64,000 nucleotides of DNA from Cupriavidus sp. WGlv3. GTDB lineage: Bacteria; Pseudomonadota; Gammaproteobacteria; Burkholderiales; Burkholderiaceae. Positions 1-8,333 of the stretch are shown in pieces. The stretch spans positions 62,001 to 126,000 of the forward strand of contig NZ_JALHRX010000007.1 in assembly GCF_023952475.1 (NCBI RefSeq). Reading direction: 5' to 3'. Positions within the stretch are counted from its first letter, which is position 1. Each line of letters opens with the position of its first letter. The notes under the pieces were generated by a model that made no database searches, had not been told where the DNA came from, and saw only the letters and a list, made by a program, of their open reading frames with translations. A program made the position numbers and the translations under genes.

Positions 1-405
1 TACGCCTACCCCTCTGAGCACTACGCCTGGTGGAATGCCCGCCGCCGCGCCTGCGCCCAGCCTGACTCGGGGCCGCCGCTGCCCTATGGCGCGATGGGGG
101 AAAACCTGACGCTCGAGGGTTTGCTGGAGTCCGCGCTATGGATCGGCGACCTGGTGCGAGTCGGCACCGCCCTGCTGCGGGTGGAAGCCCCGCGCCAGCC
201 CTGCTACAAGTTCAACGCCGCGCTGGGGTACCGCCATGCGGTGCGCGACATGGTGCAGAGCGGCTACTCCGGCGTCTATCTGAGCGTGGTGCTGAAGGGC
301 GAAGTGCGTGCCGGCGATGCTGTGATTGTGCAGGCCGGACCACGGGAATTGTCGGTCGACAGCGTAAATCAGTGGCGCCGCGATGGCCGGCGGCAGCTTT
401 TCTGA
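1..405 (+). CDS. MOSC-domain protein, YiiM-like (5' end outside window)
   Basis: The reading frame is open from base 1 to the stop at 403-405, so only the C-terminal part of the gene is present. The visible protein carries the MOSC signature PYGAMGENLTLEGLLE followed by RVEAPRQPCYKF, whose cysteine is the conserved MOSC residue. MOSC proteins bind molybdenum cofactor or sulfur and act in Moco-dependent detoxification; YiiM reduces N-hydroxylated compounds in E. coli. The later ATG at 94 lies inside the conserved domain and is not the real start. Domain call is firm; the specific substrate is unknown. Confidence 0.85.
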   Translation, partial: YAYPSEHYAWWNARRRACAQPDSGPPLPYGAMGENLTLEGLLESALWIGDLVRVGTALLRVEAPRQPCYKFNAALGYRHAVRDMVQSGYSGVYLSVVLKGEVRAGDAVIVQAGPRELSVDSVNQWRRDGRRQLF

Positions 406-510
406 TAATGTTTGTCTAACCATACAAGCGCCCCGCTAAACACATCACCGGCCTCCCCTGTGGCCCGGGCGGCGTTTGCCGGCGCCGGGCATTACCAGAC
501 CCTTGCACCC

Positions 511-526
511 CTGTAACGGACTGTAA
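511..526 (+). promoter_or_regulatory. Direct repeat CTGTAA-N4-CTGTAA upstream of the RND operon
   Basis: Two identical hexamers at 511-516 and 521-526 lie about 140 bases before the mdtA-like gene. Head-to-tail hexamers one helical turn apart are the usual shape of OmpR/PhoB-family response-regulator sites. No regulator gene is adjacent and no clear -35/-10 pair was found, so this is a weak candidate. Confidence 0.3.
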
Positions 527-666
527 TACGCGGCGCTGGCTCCGGCGGGCGAAGCGCGGTACTAGTAGAGTCTTTGCGCGACACGCACCGGCAACATCTG
601 CGTATAACAAGCCGGGCGGTACACGGGGAGTGGCGCTGAAGACGCGGGGCAGAGGGTCCACACAAC

Positions 667-1902
667 ATGAAATCTGACAGGATCGACCAGCCCAAGGGCT
701 TCGTCGACAGCAACTGGAGGGCGGTCGCCGGGACCGGTCGCGGCCGCGTGTCGCCGTGGCTGGTGGCGGTGATCGTGCTGGCCGTCGCCGGCCTGGGCTG
801 GTTTGCGTGGCGCACCTGGCTGGCGCCCAAGCCGGCGCCCAAGCCGCCCGCGGCGGCCGTGGTGTCGACCGCGCCGGTGCAGCAGGGCGACGTGCCGCTG
901 CAGGTCTCGGCCAACGGCAATGTCACGGCGCTGTCCACGGTGGAGGTGCGGCCGCAGGTGTCCAGCACCGTGCGCACCGTCCATATCAAGGAAGGCCAGA
1001 CCGTCAAGCCGGGCGACCTGCTGTTCTCGCTCGATACCCGCATGGACGAGGCCAACCTGGCCAAGGCGCAGGCCCAGCTGCTGCGCGACCAGGCCGACCT
1101 GGCCGATGCACGCCGCACGCTGGCGCGCAGCCAGGAGCTGCTGCAGCGCAATTTCATCTCGAAGAGCGCGGTCGATACCGCCCAGGCCAAGGTCGACGGC
1201 TTCGCCGCCACCGTGCGCGCCGACCAGGCCGCGATCGAGGCCAGCCGCGTGGCGGTCAGCTACGGCGCCATCCGCGCCACCATCAGCGGCCGCACCGGCG
1301 TGATCAACGCCTTCCCGGGATCGCTGGTGCTGCCCAACAGCACCCAGCCGATGGTCACCATCGCCCAGGTGCAGCCGATCGCCGTCACCTTCAGCCTGCC
1401 CGAGCGCCAACTGGCGGCGCTGCGCGAGGCGCTGCGCGCCGGCCCGGTGCAGGTCACGGCGCAGCCCAACGACGGCAACCAGGCGCCGGTCACCGGCCGC
1501 ATCAGCTTTGTGGATAACACGGTCGATCCGCAGTACGGCACCATCCGCGTCAAGGCCCAGTTCGACAATGAAGAACAGCGGCTGTGGCCCGGCACCTATG
1601 CCACCGTCAGCGCCGTGGTGCAGACGCTGAAGGACGCGCTGTCGGTGCCGCCGCAGGCGGTGGTGACCGGCCCCGAAGGCCGTTTCGTCTATGTGGTGCA
1701 GCCCGACAGCAAGGTGGCGCGCGTGCCGGTGCGGGTGGTGACCACCACCGCCGCCGCGGCCGTGGTCGAGGGCGTGCAGCCCGGCGCCCGCGTGGTGGTG
1801 GAAGGCACGCAGAACCTGCGCCCCGGCGCGCTGGTGCGCGAGGCGGCGGCGCGCGGCGCCTCGGCCCCCCCGGCCGCCCGCCCTGCCAGCGCGGGGCACT
1901 GA
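667..1902 (+). CDS. mdtA: RND efflux periplasmic adaptor subunit, MdtA-like
   Basis: 411-residue membrane-fusion protein that would link an inner-membrane RND pump to an outer-membrane channel. It has an N-terminal membrane anchor (about residues 30-50, SPWLVAVIVLAVAGLGWFAW), a barrel-sandwich lipoyl-like half (STVEVRPQVSSTVRTVHIKE), a long alpha-hairpin rich in Ala/Gln/Arg, the second half-motif (ISGRTGVINAFPGSLV), then beta-barrel and membrane-proximal domains. The C-terminus is Ala/Pro-rich. The permease gene begins three bases after the stop, so the two are co-transcribed. No lipobox is seen, unlike the AcrA-type adaptor at 26846. MdtA identity is by overall pattern and by the MdtC-like partner. 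Confidence 0.88.
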   Translation: MKSDRIDQPKGFVDSNWRAVAGTGRGRVSPWLVAVIVLAVAGLGWFAWRTWLAPKPAPKPPAAAVVSTAPVQQGDVPLQVSANGNVTALSTVEVRPQVSSTVRTVHIKEGQTVKPGDLLFSLDTRMDEANLAKAQAQLLRDQADLADARRTLARSQELLQRNFISKSAVDTAQAKVDGFAATVRADQAAIEASRVAVSYGAIRATISGRTGVINAFPGSLVLPNSTQPMVTIAQVQPIAVTFSLPERQLAALREALRAGPVQVTAQPNDGNQAPVTGRISFVDNTVDPQYGTIRVKAQFDNEEQRLWPGTYATVSAVVQTLKDALSVPPQAVVTGPEGRFVYVVQPDSKVARVPVRVVTTTAAAAVVEGVQPGARVVVEGTQNLRPGALVREAAARGASAPPAARPASAGH

Positions 1903-1905
1903 GCC

Positions 1906-4900
1906 ATGACGCTCTCGGAACTCTGCATCCGCCGTCCGGTGATGACGGTGCTGCTGTGCCTGGCCGTGGTGGTCACCGGCATCGTGCTGTATCCGACCAT
2001 TCCCATTGCGGCGCTGCCCAGCTTCAACTCGCCGGTGATCCAGGTCACCGCGACCCTGCCCGGCGCCAGCCCCGAGACCATGGCCGCGTCGGTGGCCACG
2101 CAGCTGGAGAAGCAGTTCGCGACGATTCCGGGCGTGTCGGTGATCAGCTCGTCGAACACGCTCGGCAACTCCAGCATCACCATCGAATTCAACAGCGACC
2201 GCGATATCGACGACGCGGCCGTCGATGTGCAGGCGGCGCTATTCCGCGCGCAGCGCTCGCTGCCAATCGAGATGACGACGCCGCCGTCATACCGCAAGGT
2301 CAACCCGGCCGACGCGCCGGTGTTGCTGCTGGCGATCAACTCGCCGGCGATGAGTCTGGCCGACCTGAACGCCTTCGGCGACAACCTGATCTCGCCAACA
2401 CTGGCGACCCTGCCGGGCGTGGCGCAGGTGCAGATCTTCGGCCAGAAGCGCTTTGCGGTGCGGGTGCGCGCCCACCCCGATGCGCTGGCCGCGCGCGGGC
2501 TGACGCTGGATGAACTCGCCACCGCGCTGAACCGCGCCAACGCCAACACGCCGGTGGGCACGCTCGACAGCGCGCGCCAGACCCTGACGATCCAGGCCAA
2601 CCGGCAGCTGACCAGTGCCGATGCCTTCCGCAATATCATCGTCGCCAGCCAGCCCAACGGCGCGCTGGTGCGGCTGTCCGACGTGGCCGAGGTCGAGGAC
2701 AGCGTCGAGACCATCAAGACCGGCAGCTGGCTCAACAACGAGCGCTCGATCGTGCTGGCGGTGCTGCGCCAGCCCGACGCCAACACCGTCGCCGTGGTCG
2801 ACGCGATCCATGCCGCCCTGCCCCGCCTGATCCAGCAGATGCCGGGCTCGATCAACGTGTCGGTGGTCAACGACCGCTCGCGCTCGATCCGCGAATCGAT
2901 CCACGACGTGCAGTTCACGCTGGCGCTGACGGTGGCGCTGGTGGTGATGGTGATCTTCCTGTTCCTGCGCCGCGCCGCGGCCACGCTGATCCCGACGGTG
3001 TCGCTGCCGATCTCGCTGATCGGCACGGTGGCGCTGATGAAGGCGTTCGGCTACAGCCTGGACAACGTCTCGCTGCTGGCGATCACGCTCGCGGTGGGGC
3101 TGGTGGTCGACGATGCCATCGTCATGCTCGAGAATATCGTGCGCCATATCGAGGACGGCGTGGCGCCGCTGAAGGCCGCGCTGGTAGGCTCGCGCGAGAT
3201 GGGCTTCACCATCCTGTCGATCTCGATCTCGCTGGTGGCGGTGTTCATCCCGATCTTCTTCATGCCGGGGGTGATCGGGCTGCTGTTCCACGAATTCGCC
3301 GCGGTAGTGTCGCTGTCGATCCTGGTGTCGGCGCTGGTGTCGCTGACGCTGATTCCGATGCTGTGCGCGCGCTTCCTGTCGGCCGAGAACGTGCCGGTGG
3401 ACGAATCGCACCATGCCTATGGCGACCACCCGGTGGCGCAGCCCGCCGTGGCGCAGAAGCAGACCCTGGGCATGCGCTCGACGCAGTGGTTCGAGAACCT
3501 GTTCGAGTTCACGCTGCACCGCTATGCGCGCGGGCTGGACTGGTGCCTGGCGCACCGGCGCGCGGTGCTGGTGGCGGCGGGCCTGACCTTCGTGCTGACC
3601 GCGGTGCTGTTCGTGGCCATTCCCAAGGGCTTCTTCCCCGAAGAGGACATCGGCCAGATCCGCGTCAACGCCGAAGGGCCGCAGGATATTTCGTTCGACG
3701 CCATGTCGGAGCGGTTGCGCGACGCGGCCGAGCGCATGCGCGCCAACCCGGCGGTCAAGAGCATCGTGGTGGCAATCGGCGGCGGCCCCTCGCCGGCGAT
3801 CAATACCGGGCGCATGTTCGTCGAACTGAAGCCGCGCGGCGAGCGCGACGCGATGCCGAAGGTGATCGAGTCATTGCGGCGCGATGTCGCCGGCGTGCCG
3901 GGCCTGGCGGTGTATTTCGCGCCGGTGCAGAACCTGCAGCTGGGCGGACGGCAGAGCAAGAGCCGCTACCAGTACACGCTGCAGAGCGTGAAGGCCGGGC
4001 AGCTGCAGGACTACTCCGACCAGCTGATGGCGAAGATGCGCGCCGACAGCCTGTTCCGCGACGTCACCAGCGACTCGCAGCAGTCCGGGCTCGAGGCGCA
4101 CCTGACCATCGACCGCGACAAGGCCAATGCGCTGGGCGTGCAGATGCAGGACGTGCGCACCGCGCTGTACTCGGCCTTCGGCGAGCGACAGGTATCGACC
4201 ATCTACACGCCGATCGACAACTACTACGTGATCCTGCAGGCGGCCGACGTCGACCGCACCGACGAAAGCGCGTTCTCCAAGCTCTACGTGCGCAGCAAGA
4301 CCGGGCAGATGGTGCCGGTGTCGGCCTTCGCCACCACCGAGCGCCGGGTCGGGCCGATCGCGGTCAACCACCAGGGGCAGCTGCCGTCGGTGACGGTGTC
4401 GTTCAACCTGGCGCCAGGTGCGGCGCTGGGCGATGCTTCCGCGCGCATCGACCGCTACAAGCAGGAGATCGCGATGCCGACCTCGATCTTCACCAGCTGG
4501 GGCGGCGACGCGGCGGTGTTCCAGTCGTCGCAGGCGACGCAGATCGTGCTGCTGGTGGCGGCGATCGCGGTGATCTACACGCTGCTGGGCGTGCTGTACG
4601 AGAGCTACATCCATCCGCTCACCATCCTGGCGGGTTTGCCGTCGGCGGCGGTGGGGGCGCTGCTGACGCTGTTTATCTTCAACGTCGAGCTGTCGCTGAT
4701 CGCGGTGATCGGCGTGCTGATGCTGATCGGTATCGTCAAGAAGAACGCGATCATGATGATCGACTTCGCGCTGGCGGCGCAGCGCGAACAGGGCATGACC
4801 CCGGCCAGGGCGATCCGCCAGGCGTGCCTGCTGCGCTTCCGGCCGATCATGATGACCACCTTCGCCGCGGTGATGGGCGCGCTGCCGCTGGCACTGGGCC

Positions 4901-5103
4901 TGGGCGCCGGCGCCGAGCTGCGCCAGCCGCTGGGCCTGGCGGTGGTGGGCGGCCTGCTGTTTTCGCAGGTGATCACGCTGTTCATCACGCCGGTGATCTA
5001 CCTGGCGCTGGACCGGTTCTCCGGCACCGGGCCGCTGCAGATCGATGCGGACGGCAACAAGCTGCCGGAGAAGGTGCCCGGAGAGACGGTGCGGCAGCAC
5101 TGA
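1906..5103 (+). CDS. mdtC: RND multidrug efflux permease, MdtB/MdtC-like
   Basis: 1065-residue inner-membrane proton/drug antiporter of the HAE1 family with the usual 12-helix, two-large-loop layout. TM4 carries the proton-relay aspartates (VVDDAIVMLENI, D402/D403) and TM10 the matching lysine in GIVKKNAIMMIDFALAAQ. That last motif is closer to E. coli MdtC than to AcrB. E. coli MdtABC needs two permeases; here a single permease follows the adaptor, so it must work as a homotrimer or with a partner encoded elsewhere. No outer-membrane factor is in this operon; the OprM-like protein at 31324 or another could serve. The start is fixed by the three-base gap after the adaptor stop. Confidence 0.9.
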   Translation: MTLSELCIRRPVMTVLLCLAVVVTGIVLYPTIPIAALPSFNSPVIQVTATLPGASPETMAASVATQLEKQFATIPGVSVISSSNTLGNSSITIEFNSDRDIDDAAVDVQAALFRAQRSLPIEMTTPPSYRKVNPADAPVLLLAINSPAMSLADLNAFGDNLISPTLATLPGVAQVQIFGQKRFAVRVRAHPDALAARGLTLDELATALNRANANTPVGTLDSARQTLTIQANRQLTSADAFRNIIVASQPNGALVRLSDVAEVEDSVETIKTGSWLNNERSIVLAVLRQPDANTVAVVDAIHAALPRLIQQMPGSINVSVVNDRSRSIRESIHDVQFTLALTVALVVMVIFLFLRRAAATLIPTVSLPISLIGTVALMKAFGYSLDNVSLLAITLAVGLVVDDAIVMLENIVRHIEDGVAPLKAALVGSREMGFTILSISISLVAVFIPIFFMPGVIGLLFHEFAAVVSLSILVSALVSLTLIPMLCARFLSAENVPVDESHHAYGDHPVAQPAVAQKQTLGMRSTQWFENLFEFTLHRYARGLDWCLAHRRAVLVAAGLTFVLTAVLFVAIPKGFFPEEDIGQIRVNAEGPQDISFDAMSERLRDAAERMRANPAVKSIVVAIGGGPSPAINTGRMFVELKPRGERDAMPKVIESLRRDVAGVPGLAVYFAPVQNLQLGGRQSKSRYQYTLQSVKAGQLQDYSDQLMAKMRADSLFRDVTSDSQQSGLEAHLTIDRDKANALGVQMQDVRTALYSAFGERQVSTIYTPIDNYYVILQAADVDRTDESAFSKLYVRSKTGQMVPVSAFATTERRVGPIAVNHQGQLPSVTVSFNLAPGAALGDASARIDRYKQEIAMPTSIFTSWGGDAAVFQSSQATQIVLLVAAIAVIYTLLGVLYESYIHPLTILAGLPSAAVGALLTLFIFNVELSLIAVIGVLMLIGIVKKNAIMMIDFALAAQREQGMTPARAIRQACLLRFRPIMMTTFAAVMGALPLALGLGAGAELRQPLGLAVVGGLLFSQVITLFITPVIYLALDRFSGTGPLQIDADGNKLPEKVPGETVRQH

Positions 5104-5125
5104 GGGCGAGCGCTGGAACCGCCAG

Positions 5126-5503
5126 CTATGCGCCCGATTCCGCGAGGATGTCGGCAGGCACGTCCAGCGCTTGCGCCAGCCGGCGCAGCGCGGCCGCACT
5201 GCCGGCGCGCGAGCGGTTTTCGATCTGGCTGAGATACGGCTTGCTCAGGCCCGCGGCCCGGGCAAGGGCATCCTGCGTCAGGCGGCGATAGTTGCGCCAC
5301 GCCTTGACCGGATGATCGCCGGCCAGTTCGGCGTCGAGCACGGCGGCCGGCACGCGGAAGCCGTCGTCCTGTTCCGTGGCGGCGTCAAACAAGGTGACGT
5401 CGTCGTTCGCTTCGATCAGATGCTTGACGCGATCCCAGACCTCGATGGGCACCACGGCAAACTCGCGACGGCCGTCGCGTTGGATGAATTGGATGTCGGT
5501 CAT
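5126..5503 (-). CDS. Antitoxin with C-terminal Cro/C1-type HTH (HigA-like)
   Basis: 125-residue protein. Residues about 1-60 (FAVVPIEVWDRVKHLIEA) resemble a Phd/PHD-type antitoxin start, and residues about 68-120 (LTQDALARAAGLSKPYLSQI) form an HTH_3 DNA-binding domain. It would neutralise the RelE-like toxin encoded just upstream and repress the shared promoter. The ATG overlaps the toxin stop as ATGA, so translation is coupled. A longer open frame reaching 5761 only reads through the toxin gene out of frame. Toxin-first order is the HigBA arrangement. It converges with the RND permease, 22 bases away. Confidence 0.85.
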   Translation of the reverse strand: MTDIQFIQRDGRREFAVVPIEVWDRVKHLIEANDDVTLFDAATEQDDGFRVPAAVLDAELAGDHPVKAWRNYRRLTQDALARAAGLSKPYLSQIENRSRAGSAAALRRLAQALDVPADILAESGA

Positions 5504-5757
5504 TGGTAGGCACTTCCTCGCGGACAGATCGCCACCACAAGGATGACAAGCCGGCCGTCTTCGATCTGATACAGCACGCGCCAATCTCCCACCCGCAGCC
5601 GATAGCCGGGCCGCCCGGCGAGCCTGGTCGCATTCGGATTGGGTGCGTAGGGATTCGTGGCAAGCGCGTCGATCTTTGCCCGGATCGTTGCCGCGACATT
5701 CCTCGGCATCGCCTTCAACGCTTGCGCCGCTTGCTTGGTGAATTCGATGGCATGCAT
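5500..5757 (-). CDS. RelE/ParE-superfamily toxin (HigB-like)
   Basis: 85-residue basic protein with the RelE fold pattern: an N-terminal helical region (FTKQAAQALKAMPRNVAATI), then the beta-core motif YRLRVGDWRVLYQIEDGRL and a final hydrophobic strand (VILVVAICPRG). RelE-type toxins are ribosome-dependent mRNA interferases; ParE relatives instead target gyrase, and sequence alone does not decide between them. The start follows a palindromic operator (5782-5802). No strong Shine-Dalgarno sequence precedes the ATG, so another in-frame start is conceivable, but the fold begins at this Met. Confidence 0.85.
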   Translation of the reverse strand: MHAIEFTKQAAQALKAMPRNVAATIRAKIDALATNPYAPNPNATRLAGRPGYRLRVGDWRVLYQIEDGRLVILVVAICPRGSAYQ

Positions 5758-5781
5758 GCATGTTAGTAGGTTGCTAACCTC

Positions 5782-5802
5782 TTTGCAAACAAAGTTTGCA
5801 AA
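5782..5802 (-). promoter_or_regulatory. Palindromic operator of the toxin-antitoxin pair
   Basis: Perfect 9-bp inverted repeat TTTGCAAAC / GTTTGCAAA separated by AAA, 25 bases before the toxin start. A second smaller inverted repeat, GTTAG-N7-CTAAC (5762-5778), lies between it and the toxin. Position and symmetry fit autorepression by the HTH antitoxin, as in HigBA systems; this is inference from placement. Confidence 0.65.
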
Positions 5803-5906
5803 CCAGAGGAGTGCCGACCCGATCGCTCTATCCAGCCGACAACATGCCGCCGATGTGGTAGAGCCACCACATCCTATGCGTGAAGCCCTTTACCGAGTTT
5901 GCTGTA

Positions 5907-5925
5907 AACGATAATAATTCTCGTT
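5907..5925 (+). promoter_or_regulatory. Candidate Fur box before the haem-uptake operon
   Basis: The AT-rich inverted repeat AACGA-N9-TCGTT with the core GATAATAATTCTC resembles the 19-bp Fur consensus (GATAAT repeats) and stands out from the GC-rich surroundings. It lies about 120 bases before the TonB-dependent receptor. Iron-regulated transcription would fit the operon content. The match is partial, so it remains a candidate. Confidence 0.6.
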
Positions 5926-6043
5926 AACTAAAACGAGGCGCCGGTTGTGACGGCATTCCGCCGTCAGGTAGCGCCTCCACGCGAGCCAGCCATACGCCCC
6001 CGTTTCCAGCCAGCCAGCGTCCGATTTCATTTGGGGAGAATCC

Positions 6044-8308
6044 ATGAAACGTCGCTGTCTGGCGCGCCTGCGCGCCACCGTCCGGGTCGCACCTGTTGCC
6101 GCCGTGTGCGCGGCGCTGTGCGCGCCGGCCATCGCCAATGCCACTACGCTCGCTGCGCTCAATGAGGTAGTGGTCACCGCCACCCGCACCGAAGAGCGCG
6201 CCGATGCGGTGGCGTCGACCATCACCACGCGCGATGCGCGGCAGGTCGAGCGCGCGCAGCCGGTCGACGAGGCCGGCCTGTTCGCCGACGAGCCGGACAT
6301 CGACGTGCCGCGCGACCGTCGCCGCTTCGGCGCCGGCAGCATCAATATCCGCGGTATCGAGGACAACCGCGTGCTGCAGATGGTCGACGGTGTGCGGCTG
6401 CCGGATTTCTTCAACGGCGGCGGGCCGTCGAACATCTCCAGCTCGACCCGCGATGCGCCGGAGTTCTCGTTCCTGAAGCGCGTCGAAGTGCTGCGCGGAC
6501 CGGCGTCGAGCCTGTATGGCTCGGACGCGATCGGGGGCGTGGTGGCGTACGCGACCAAGGATCCGTCGGACCTGACGCAGGGCCGCAAGGTCGGCGGCGA
6601 GCTGGGGCTGAACTGGAACGGTATCGACAACGGCTTCGGCCAGACCGCCGGCGTGGCCGGTGGCAGCGACACGCTGCAGGGCCTGTTCATGTACGCGAAC
6701 CGCAACGCGCATGAAATGAAGAACATGGGCAGCGACGATTCCAACTCGGTCAACCGCACCCGGCCCAACCCGCAGGACGTGCGCACGCAGGCGTGGCTGG
6801 GCAAGATCCTGCTCAACGCCAGCCCGGCGCAAAAGTTCAGGTTCACCTACGAGCATCGCGACGGCAACACCGACACCGACCTGCTGCGCCTGTCCACGGC
6901 CTTGCCGCGCGTCACCGCCGCCAATGGCAATGAAGACCTGAGCCGCGACCGCGTCAGCCTGGACTACGAGTGGAAGCCGGCCAGCGGCGTGCTCGACCGC
7001 CTCGCCGCGCAGGTCTACTACCAGGAGTCCGAGACCACCACGCTGACCAGCCAGGTACGCAGCAACACCAGCACTGGCTGCTCGGCCACCACGCGCGGCA
7101 CCAGCCTGTGCAACGTCTCGCTGGGCTTTGCCTTCAAGCAGCAGCAGACCGGCTTCAACCTGCAGGGCGACAAGTCGTTCGCCACCGGCGGCGTCGAGCA
7201 CCGGCTGATCGGCGGCGCCGATTTCATGCGCGTGCGCTCGTCGGAATCGCGCGACGGCACGGTGCGCAACCTGACCACCGGTACCACCACCAAGACGCTG
7301 GCCGGCGAGAATTTCCCGATCCACGACTTCCCCACCGGCGAGACGCGCCAGACCGGCCTGTTCGCGCAGGACGAGATGCGCTTCTTCGACGGCCGCTTCA
7401 CGCTGACGCCGGGCCTGCGCTTCGACCATTACTCGCTGTCGCCCGATGGCGATGACCTGGTCTACAACAATGCCGGCGGCCGCCCCGCGGTCAGCAAGAG
7501 CGACTCGCACCTGTCGCCCAAGCTGTCGGCGCTGTGGCAGGCGAGCGACCGCGTCAACCTGTGGGCGCAGTACGTGTTCGGGTACCGGGCGCCCAACTAC
7601 CAGGAAGTCAACGGCAGCTTCCGCAATCCGGTGCAGGGCTATGGCGCCGCGCCTAACTCCGACCTGGACCCGGAAAAGAGCCGCTCGTTCGAGGTCGGCG
7701 CGCGCTATACCAGCGACAACGTGCAGACCAGCGTGGCGCTGTTCGACAACCGCTACCGCGACTTCATCGAACAGGTGCAGCTGGCCTGCCCGTCCGACCC
7801 GGCCTGTCTTCCCGGCCTGCGCGCGACCTACCAGTACCGCAACCAGACCAGCGTGCGCATCTACGGCGCCGAGTGGCGCGGCGTGTGGCGCTTCCTGCCG
7901 CAATGGCGCGTCGATGGCGCGGTGGCGTACGCACATGGCAACAACGAGCAGACCGGCCAGCCGCTGAACAGCGTCTCGCCGCTGCGCGCCAGCGCCGGGC
8001 TGACATGGGAGCGCGTGCAGGGACAGGGCGCCGCGATCCGCTGGCGCGGCGCGCGGCCGGTGACGCGCACCGACGATTCGTCGTTCACCTACTTCAAGCC
8101 CGCCGGCTACGGCGTGGTCGACCTGCAGGCGTGGTGGCGCTTCAACCGCCATGTCAGCCTGGCACTGTCGGTCAACAACCTGTTCGACAAGAAGTACTGG
8201 CTGTGGGGCGACGTGCGCCAGACCGGCGTCTCGGCGACCGAGCCCGGCGTGGATTTCTACACGCAGCCGGGCCGCACCTTCGCCGCCAGCCTGAAGCTGT
8301 CGTTCTGA
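6044..8308 (+). CDS. TonB-dependent haem/haemoglobin-type outer-membrane receptor
   Basis: 754-residue outer-membrane receptor. Residues 1 to about 32 are a signal peptide ending in an Ala-rich stretch; a TonB box (EVVVTATR) follows, then the plug domain (NIRGIEDNRVLQMVDGVRLP, VEVLRGPASSLYGSDAIGG) and a 22-strand barrel ending in phenylalanine (ASLKLSF). Around residue 514 is YRAPNYQEVNG and around 538 PNSDLDPEKS; these correspond to the FRAP and NPNL boxes of haem receptors such as HmuR/HemR. The histidine often found between these boxes is absent. A good SD (GGGGAG) precedes the ATG. First gene of the operon below a Fur-like site. A B12 or siderophore receptor is less likely because of the two boxes and the neighbours. 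Confidence 0.85.
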   Translation: MKRRCLARLRATVRVAPVAAVCAALCAPAIANATTLAALNEVVVTATRTEERADAVASTITTRDARQVERAQPVDEAGLFADEPDIDVPRDRRRFGAGSINIRGIEDNRVLQMVDGVRLPDFFNGGGPSNISSSTRDAPEFSFLKRVEVLRGPASSLYGSDAIGGVVAYATKDPSDLTQGRKVGGELGLNWNGIDNGFGQTAGVAGGSDTLQGLFMYANRNAHEMKNMGSDDSNSVNRTRPNPQDVRTQAWLGKILLNASPAQKFRFTYEHRDGNTDTDLLRLSTALPRVTAANGNEDLSRDRVSLDYEWKPASGVLDRLAAQVYYQESETTTLTSQVRSNTSTGCSATTRGTSLCNVSLGFAFKQQQTGFNLQGDKSFATGGVEHRLIGGADFMRVRSSESRDGTVRNLTTGTTTKTLAGENFPIHDFPTGETRQTGLFAQDEMRFFDGRFTLTPGLRFDHYSLSPDGDDLVYNNAGGRPAVSKSDSHLSPKLSALWQASDRVNLWAQYVFGYRAPNYQEVNGSFRNPVQGYGAAPNSDLDPEKSRSFEVGARYTSDNVQTSVALFDNRYRDFIEQVQLACPSDPACLPGLRATYQYRNQTSVRIYGAEWRGVWRFLPQWRVDGAVAYAHGNNEQTGQPLNSVSPLRASAGLTWERVQGQGAAIRWRGARPVTRTDDSSFTYFKPAGYGVVDLQAWWRFNRHVSLALSVNNLFDKKYWLWGDVRQTGVSATEPGVDFYTQPGRTFAASLKLSF

Positions 8309-8333
8309 GCGGCAGTCACGCAAGGAGGTTTGC

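Noticed and set aside
562..1899. Long minus-strand open frame opposite the MdtA-like gene
   Set aside because: Low-complexity Arg/His/Gly-rich translation typical of the antisense of GC-rich coding DNA; the plus-strand gene has clear family motifs. Many other such frames across the window were dropped for the same reason.
5504..5761. N-terminal extension of the antitoxin
   Set aside because: It reads the toxin gene out of frame; the antitoxin starts at the ATGA overlap.
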